From Crocodylus rhombifer (taxonomy: Eukaryota; Chordata; Crocodylia; Crocodylidae), in the NCBI GenBank assembly GCA_038503035.1, contig JAVSML010000962.1, positions 171,439 to 235,438 of the forward strand: a stretch of DNA of 64,000 bases, given 5' to 3'. Position numbers and translations under genes: made by a program. A model generated the notes under the pieces. That model saw nothing but the letters and a program-made list of their open reading frames with translations. It searched no databases and was not told the DNA's origin. This document shows positions 58,076 through 64,000 of the stretch, in pieces; position 1 is the stretch's first letter, and the number at the start of each line of letters is the position of its first letter.

Positions 58076-59109
58076 CTGTGGGTAGAAATTCCATACTTGA
58101 ATAAAAATAATGAAATATTAGGATTCTACTACTGATCACCTGATCAGGAAGGTGAAGGTGATTATGACATGCTTAGGGAGACTGGAGAAGATGCTAAAAG
58201 GGGGTCAAGCAATAATAATGGGAGAGTCCAACTATTTTCACACAGACTGGATCAACACCTCATCTAGGCAAGATGTGGAAATAAAATTTCTGGATATGAT
58301 GAATGACTGTATTTTAGAACAACTCATCTTGGAACCCACAAGAGGAGAAGCAATTCTAGACCTAATCCCGAGTAACAGGACCTAATTCAAGAGGTATGTG
58401 TTAATGAGCTAGTCTCTCATAGTGACCATAACATAATTCAACATCCTACTAGGCGGGAGTAAGCCAAAGAAGTCCACTATGTCAATATGCAGTTTAAGGA
58501 AGGGAAATTGCATGAAAATGATGAAACTAGTCAAAAAGAAGTTAAAAAGAGCTGACAAAAAGGCCTGCAGGCAGCTTGGGAGCCAATTAAAAATACCATA
58601 TTAGAGGCTCAGTTAAAGTATATGCCACAAATCAAAAACGGTATTATGTGGACCAGTAAAACCCCTGTATGGTTTAAGAGCGAAGGTAAGGAGGCCACTC
58701 AAGGCAAACAATCATCTTTCAAAAAATGGAAGGTGTCCAAATGAGGAAAACAGGATAGCTCACAAACGGTTATGTGTAGAAGCAAAATAAGGCAAGCCCA
58801 AAAAAGAATTTAAGTATCCTCTAGCAAAAGCTGCTAAAGTTAATAATAAAAACTTTTAAAAATACATCAGAAACAGACCATCAGCTGGAGAATTTGTGGG
58901 ATCACTTGATCCTGGGGGTGTAAAAAGTGCACTCGGGGATGAAAAGGCCATAGCAGAGAAGCTATAAGAATTTTTTGCATTGGTGTTTACTGCAGAAAAT
59001 ACTGGGGAAATTCTCATGCCAGAACAATCCTTCCTAGTACATTGGTCTGAAGAGTTATGTCACAGTGAAGTGACAGCAGAAGTTTTAGAACAAATTGATA
59101 AATACTATT

Positions 59110-59385
59110 AAGTCATGGTTTTTCATCCCTTTTGGATCAGTGTACCCCTGGCGGCCAGACACAGAGCAGGGGGCGAGGGGGGGCACAGCTGAATGCACAG
59201 CAGTGGCAGCCACCATGTATAAACTTCCCCAGCCCCCAATGTCCAGGTGGGTTGGTGGCACCTACGCAGTAGCACAGGATGGTTCATGGCAGTGCTCTGT
59301 CCCTACCCACCCACGTGTACCCCCCAGGGCCTTCTCAAGTACATCCAGGGGTGCGTGTACCCCTGGTTGACATCCCCTGCTCTTA
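59110..59385. mobile_element. Unidentified insert in the old CR1 RT
   Basis: The CR1 reading breaks at KY...K (59100-59110) and resumes at about 59386 with the DQAQPVAIQEF phrase. The roughly 276-bp insert has GTGTACCCCTGG near both ends. Its class is unknown. Confidence 0.45.
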
Positions 59386-60668
59386 AGTGACCAGGCCCAA
59401 CCGGTAGCCATCCAAGAGTTCTGAAGGAACTCAAAGGTGAAATTGCAGAACTACTGGCAATAGTGTGTCATTTATCATTGCAAACAGCCTCTGTGCCAGA
59501 TACCTGGCAGGTTGCCAAAATAATGCCCATCTTTAGAAAGGGCTTTAGAGGTGATCCTGGGAACGATAGACCTATGAGTCTCATTCCCATCCCAGGTAAT
59601 CTGGTACTATCTATAATAAAGAAGAAAACCGGAAGTCACATGAATAAATATGATCGGCCAAAGAAGAGTCAGCATGGCTTTTGTAAAGGGAAATCCTGCC
59701 TCACAGATCTGCTGGAGTTCTTCAAAGATGCTAACAAGTATGTATACAAGGGGGACCCAGTTGACATAATATACCTGAAATTTCAAAAAAGTCCTTCAAC
59801 AAAATCTTAAAAAATGATTCGTATGGCATTGCAGAGAAGGTTCTTTTATGGCCTGAGATCTGGATAAAAGATAGGCAACAAAGAGTAGCACTCATAGTTC
59901 AATTTTCAGAAAGGGAGCAGGTCAAAAGTAGGGTCCTGCATGGCTCTTTGCCAGGCTCAATTTTGTTTAACATTTTCATCAATGACCTGGAAATGGGGGT
60001 ATACAGTCTGCAAATGATACCAAATTATCCTAGGTAGCCAAATCCCAAGCTGAAAGAGATGAGCTGAAAAAGAATCTCACCAGGCTGAGTGAACCAAAAA
60101 AGTGGCAGATGAACTTCAGTTTTGACTAGTGTAAGGGAAAACTAACCTCAACTGTGCATACACAATGATGGGTTCTGAACTGGCTGTTATGACTCAGGAA
60201 AGAGACCTTGGAGTCATTGTATATAGTTCTCTAAAAACATCAGTTTAATGTGCAGTGGCAACCAAAAAAGCCAATGAAATGCTGGGCATCATTAACAAGG
60301 AAATAGAAAAAAAAAGGAGAATATCATTATGCCATTATACAAATCTATGATGTACCCGCATCTTGCATACTGTGTGCAGTTCTGGTCCTCTCATCTCAAA
60401 AAGGATGTTGTAGAATTAGGAAAGATGCAGAGAAGGGCAGTTAAAATGATCAAGGATATGAAGCAGTTGCCCTACCAGGAGAGACAGAAAAGGCTAGGAC
60501 TCTTCAGTTTCAAAAGGAGAAGGCTGAGCTGAGACAGAATAGAGGTCTATAAAATCTTGAATGTTGTGGACCAAGTGAACAGAGAAGTGTAGATCCCAGA
60601 ATACTACAGTTTGCAGCATTCGCCGAAATTAGTAGGAGACAGGTTTAAAACCTAACAAGAGAAAGTAC

Positions 60669-60692
60669 TTATTTTTTTTTTTTTTTTTTTTA
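60669..60692. repeat. Poly(T) run inside the old CR1
   Basis: A T-run of more than 20 bases splits the 3' part of the CR1. Possibly the poly(A) tail of a small antisense retroposed insertion. Confidence 0.7.
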
Positions 60693-61240
60693 ACCACAAC
60701 ACATAGTTGGCTTTAGTTGACTTGTAGGATTCATTTTTGCAGGAGGTGGTAGAGGCAAACAGCATAACCAGGTTCAAAAAGGGACCAGACAGAATCATGG
60801 ATGACAGATCTATTAAGAGCTGTTTAACTGAACAGATGAAGATGTTTCCACTGGCATCTCTAAACCAATAATGGTGGTTCCCCAGGAGGGTAATGAATAA
60901 TGGATAGCTCCTCTTTGGAATGCCCAAGGTGTTAATTCACTCCCATATTTATTTGAGAGCCTATGTGAACTAGAAAGATGTTAGAATAGTTATCTACTGC
61001 GCATTGACTGACTTAAATGTTTTTGGTTTTCAAGCAATGCAATTTCTCGGTCTACACATATTCCAACTTTAAATGTTAGTTGGCAGCTTTAACTTAAAAG
61101 GTGTCCAGATTGATTTTTCCTTTCTTGGGGGCTCTTAAAACTCCTATACCGTGACAAGACCCTTTCCCCAGAGAGTTGGGTTGTATTTGTATTGTTTTGA
61201 CAGCAAACACAGATAGGTGAAACAGCCATTATTGCTATCA

Positions 61241-63365
61241 TAGTTTCATAGTTTCTAGGGTTGGAAGGGACCTGAGCAGATCATCTAGTCCAACCCCCTG
61301 CCATGGCAGGAAATAATACTGGGGTCAAATGACCCCAGCAAGATGTGCATCTAACCGCCTCTTAAACACCCCCAGGGTAGGAGCCTGCACCACTTCTCTT
61401 GGAAGTTGGTTCCAGACCCTAGCCGCCCTGACTGTGAAGCAGTGCCTCCTGATATCTAGCCTAAATCTACCCTCTGCCAGCTTGTGACTGTTATTCCTGG
61501 TCACTCCTGGCGGTGCTCAGGGGAACAGTGACTCCCCTAATGCCTGCTGGTCCTCCCTGACTAGTTTATAACAGGCCACAAGATCCCCCCTCAGCCTTCT
61601 CTTTTGGAGGCTGAACAGGTTCAGGTCCCGTAGCCTCTCCTCATGTTGTCCCCTGATCATACGAGTGGCCCTCCTCTGGACCCTCTCCATGTTGTCCACA
61701 TCCCTCTTAAAGTGTGGTGCCCAGAACTGGACACAGTACTCCAGCTGCGGCCTGACCAGTGCCGCATAGAGGGGGAGGATCACCTGTTTGGACCTGCTCG
61801 AGATGCATCTGTGGATGCATGCCAAGGTGCGGTTGGCCTTCCTGACCGCATCCCCACACTGCCGGCCCATGTTCATCTTGGAGTCAATGATGACTCCAAG
61901 ATCCTTTTCCGCCTCCGTGCTGACAAGAGGGGAGTTCCCTAACCTGTAGGTATGGTGCCGGTTGTTCCTCCCCAGGTGCATCACCTTGCACTTGTCTGTG
62001 TTGAAACCCATCCTATTCTCATCTGCCCACCCTTGTAACCCGTCTAGGTCTGATTGTAGCCTGTTGCATCCTTCCAGTGTGCCTATGTCCCCCCACATCT
62101 TAGTGTCATCAGCAAATTTAAACAGGGTGCTTTTTACCCCCTCGTCCAAATCACTGATGAAGATGTTGAACAGTGCGGGCCCGAGGACCGAGCCCTGCGG
62201 AACCCCACTGCCCACGTCCTTCCAGACTGAGAAGAACCCATCCACTACCACCCTCTGGGTGCGGCCCTCCAGCCAGTTGCCAACCCATTTGACTGTGTGG
62301 GTGTCTACACCACAGCCCCCCAGTTTCTTAATGAGAACGGGGTGAGAGACAGTGTCAAAAGCCTTCCAGAAGTCCAGGAAGATTATATCCACTGCTACCC
62401 CTGCATCCAATGATCTGGTGATCTGATTGTAAAAGGCCACCAGGTTGGTCTGACAGGACCTGCCACTGATGAACCTGTGTTGGTTGCCCCTAAGCATGCA
62501 GTCCCCTGCTGGCCCCTCCTGGATGTGTGCCAGCATTATTGTCTCAAACAGCTTGCCTAGGATCGAGGTAAGACTAACCGGCCTATAGTTTCCCGGGTCC
62601 TCCTTCCTGCCTTTTTTGAAGATGGGGACCACGTTGGCCCTCTTCCAGTCCTCCGGTACCTCACCAGAGCACCACGAGTGCTCGTAAAGCCATGCCAGGG
62701 GACTTGCAATGACCTCAGCCAGTTCCTTTAGAACTCTAGGGTGGAGATCATCTGGGGTGGCTGACTTGAATACATCCAACCCCTCCAGAAGCTCCCTAAC
62801 TAAATCCTCGCTAACCCATGGCCCAGGTGTGCCTCCCCCGGGGCCTGACGGGGGCCCAGCAGGGAGGTGGCTGTTCTGGTCCCTACTTAGGAAGACGGAG
62901 GCAAAGAAATTGTTAAACATGTTAGCTTTGCCATCTAGTGTGACGACCAAGTTTCCCATCGCGTCCTGCAAGGGCCCCACATTACCAGGGACCTTCTTTT
63001 TACCCCCTACGTATTTAAAAATGGACTTCTTATTGTCCTTAATCTGGGAAGCTAGTCCCAGTTCCATCTCTGCCTTGGCCTTCCTAACTACCCCCCTACA
63101 TCCCCGAGCAACTACAGAATAGTCCTCCCTGGTGATGACCCCTTCTTTCCATTGGGTGTAAGCCTCCTTTTTAGCAAGGAGACATTCCTGGATGCTTTTG
63201 GTGAGCCACGGAGGCTTGTGTGCTCTCCTGCTCCCTTTGATCCTCGTTGGGATTACCCTCCTTTGGGTTTGGAGGATCGTCTCCTTAAGGAGCGACTGCT
63301 CTCCTTGGACACCTGGCTCCCCTCCCCTCCGGGACCTCAGCGCTTCTCCAACTATCCTCCTTAAT
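61241..63365 (-). mobile_element. Young CR1 LINE with a long open RT frame
   Basis: It reads right to left, with its 3' end at 61241 (TAGTTTCATAGTTTCTAGGG). An uninterrupted frame of over 600 codons covers the inter-domain linker (from about 63330) and the whole RT. Landmarks include [59 protein letters not shown], the intact catalytic FADDTKMW and RRATRMIRGQ. It stops before the short C-terminal RFRLDI tail. The endonuclease is missing, so the copy is 5' truncated and cannot move alone. The frame extends about 25 codons into unrelated flanking sequence, where an ATG happens to lie. It is sense to STARD13. Confidence 0.92.
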
Positions 63366-63813
63366 AATACTATCCTATCAATTGCTATCAGAAAGAACAA
63401 CATACCTAGTTTTATAAGAGTGAGCTGCAGGAGCATTGCTCAAATTTCTTTGAGGAAAAGTGTGAAGCAGGGATTTCTTAGGGTGATATCTTTTATTGGA
63501 CCAACTGCATAGTTGGGATGGAGTCTGAGAAGCTGAAGAAGAATGTTTTGCATCAGAAACTTGTATAACTCAATCCCAACTATGCAGCTGGTTTGATTAA
63601 AAATATCACTTTAACACTACCATTCAGATAAAGGTCAGTGTGCTCTAAGTACATAGCTGTGATTTACTTTGAGGAATAATAGACTGTAACACAAATGTAT
63701 ATGCCATGTGTGCTCCCTACATGCAAGTGTGTAAATGTTAAAGATAGATATTGGTAAGAACAGATCTTCTTAACATCAATGTGAAAGACACTGGAGAATT
63801 ACCTTTCGCTTAC
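63366..63813 (-). other. STARD13 intron, unique part
   Basis: Intron sequence between the CR1 5' edge and the exon. No feature is seen apart from a diverged inverted pair (GGACCAACTGCATAGTTGGG near 63498 and AACTATGCAGCTGG near 63576). Confidence 0.6.
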
Positions 63814-64000
63814 CTTAAAACTACAAAATCTCTGACGGGATGGGGAGCCATGCTGTTCAAAACATATTGGTATATTTCTGTCTGCTTGTCCAGAGTCTCT
63901 ATGATCTTCCATTGCAAGAAGTCCTCATCCCAAAGATGACGTTCTCTTAACACTCGATTTAGTACAACTGACGGGGGTGCTTCAACTTCAACTGATACTT
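63814..64000 (-). CDS. STARD13: STARD13 exon, partial (start of START domain)
   Basis: The exon runs off the window end, so its start is not seen. On the - strand it reads VSVEVEAPPSVVLNRVLRER, HLWDEDFLQWKIIETLDKQT and EIYQYVLNSMAPHPVRDFVV, then LR split before the GTAAGCG donor. These residues open the START domain of DLC-family Rho GAPs. The donor leaves phase 2, which joins the next exon (56836) to give R-T-W-R-T-D-L-P-K-G. Compared with my recollection of human STARD13 and DLC1, the serine of the HPSRDF motif reads valine here. Confidence 0.95.

Larger units (their letters stand above)
57380..60930 (+). mobile_element. Old CR1/L3-type LINE with inserts
   Basis: Endonuclease sequence runs from 57425 (GDFDIMDIPETCL-like) through GGVTLYVKASIY and, after a MITE insertion, MGESNYFHTDWINTSS at 58220 and LEPTRGEAILDLI at 58335. 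The RT is at 59400-60530, with H-FRKGFRGDPGNDRPMSLIPI, QHGFCKGKSCLTDLL, SHLKKDVVELGKMQRRAVKMIK and a RKRLGLFSFKRRRL block. A later 3' UTR part (60750-60930) carries the AGAGCTGTTTAACTGAACAG phrase. It is heavily mutated. Inserts at 57617-58075, about 59110-59385, and a T-run at 60669 interrupt it. Confidence 0.85.
56837..63813 (-). other. STARD13 intron with two CR1 copies
   Basis: A 7-kb intron joining the exons at 63814 and 56836, with GTAAGCG donor and CAACAG acceptor on the - strand. Most of it is transposon sequence: an old CR1 (57380-60930) in the opposite orientation to the gene, and a young CR1 (61241-63365) in the same orientation. Confidence 0.9.

Noticed and set aside
61517..63436. 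639-codon - strand open frame as a host protein-coding gene
   Set aside because: All but its first 25 or so codons are CR1 linker and reverse transcriptase; the ATG lies in unrelated flank.
1..64000. CRISPR array, bacterial operon or phage system
   Set aside because: No regularly spaced repeats and no prokaryotic gene layout; the window is a vertebrate nuclear locus.

Overview
The window is reptile-type vertebrate DNA: spliced genes with long introns, heavily littered with CR1-family LINEs whose 3' ends carry the (ATTCTATGA)-like tail. The mix of several CR1 generations, a SCAN-gag Ty3/gypsy relic, hAT-like non-autonomous elements and tRNA-type SINEs points to a non-avian sauropsid. A crocodilian seems most likely and a turtle is possible; this is inference, because no species-diagnostic marker was tested.

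Two host genes are present and they converge tail to tail. KL (alpha-Klotho, FGF23 co-receptor) runs on the + strand. Exons 2-5 lie at 18953-19463, 23767-24035, 25821-26937 and 35998-36335, all with canonical AG/GT borders and matching phases; together they encode 744 residues through the stop codon. Exon 1, with the signal peptide and about 270 residues, must lie upstream, so bases 1-18952 are intron 1. STARD13 (START-domain Rho GAP of the DLC family) runs on the - strand. Its last three exons are at 63814-64000 (cut by the window end), 56660-56836 and 55837-55954, followed by a 3' UTR of about 2.5 kb that probably ends near 53300. The 40.7-53.3 kb stretch is intergenic.

Region by region: intron 1 (1-18952) is a graveyard of CR1 copies on both strands, an endogenous retroviral RT fragment (7.4-8.1 kb), a LINE of another clade (12.6-13.1 kb), and a Gmr1-like gypsy relic (14.9-17.5 kb). 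The gypsy relic is cut by a hAT-like element that is itself split by a probable solo LTR. Intron 2 holds a foldback MITE and an antisense CR1. Intron 4 holds a second copy of the MITE, GC-rich hairpins, an antisense CR1, and a CR1 nested in an older CR1. The KL 3' region contains a 740-bp hAT-like insertion with perfect 8-bp target duplications and a large internal palindrome. The intergenic DNA holds two CR1 3' ends, a candidate mini-Helitron and SINEs. The long STARD13 intron holds an old CR1 with inserts and a young CR1 with a roughly 600-codon open reading frame.

I found no bacterial-type system, CRISPR array or undescribed multigene system. The most unusual things are structural: the palindromic hAT insertion, the hairpin MITE family, the candidate Helitron, the three-level nest at 14.9-18.5 kb, and the Klotho pseudo-catalytic substitutions and possible alternative exon 3 donor.
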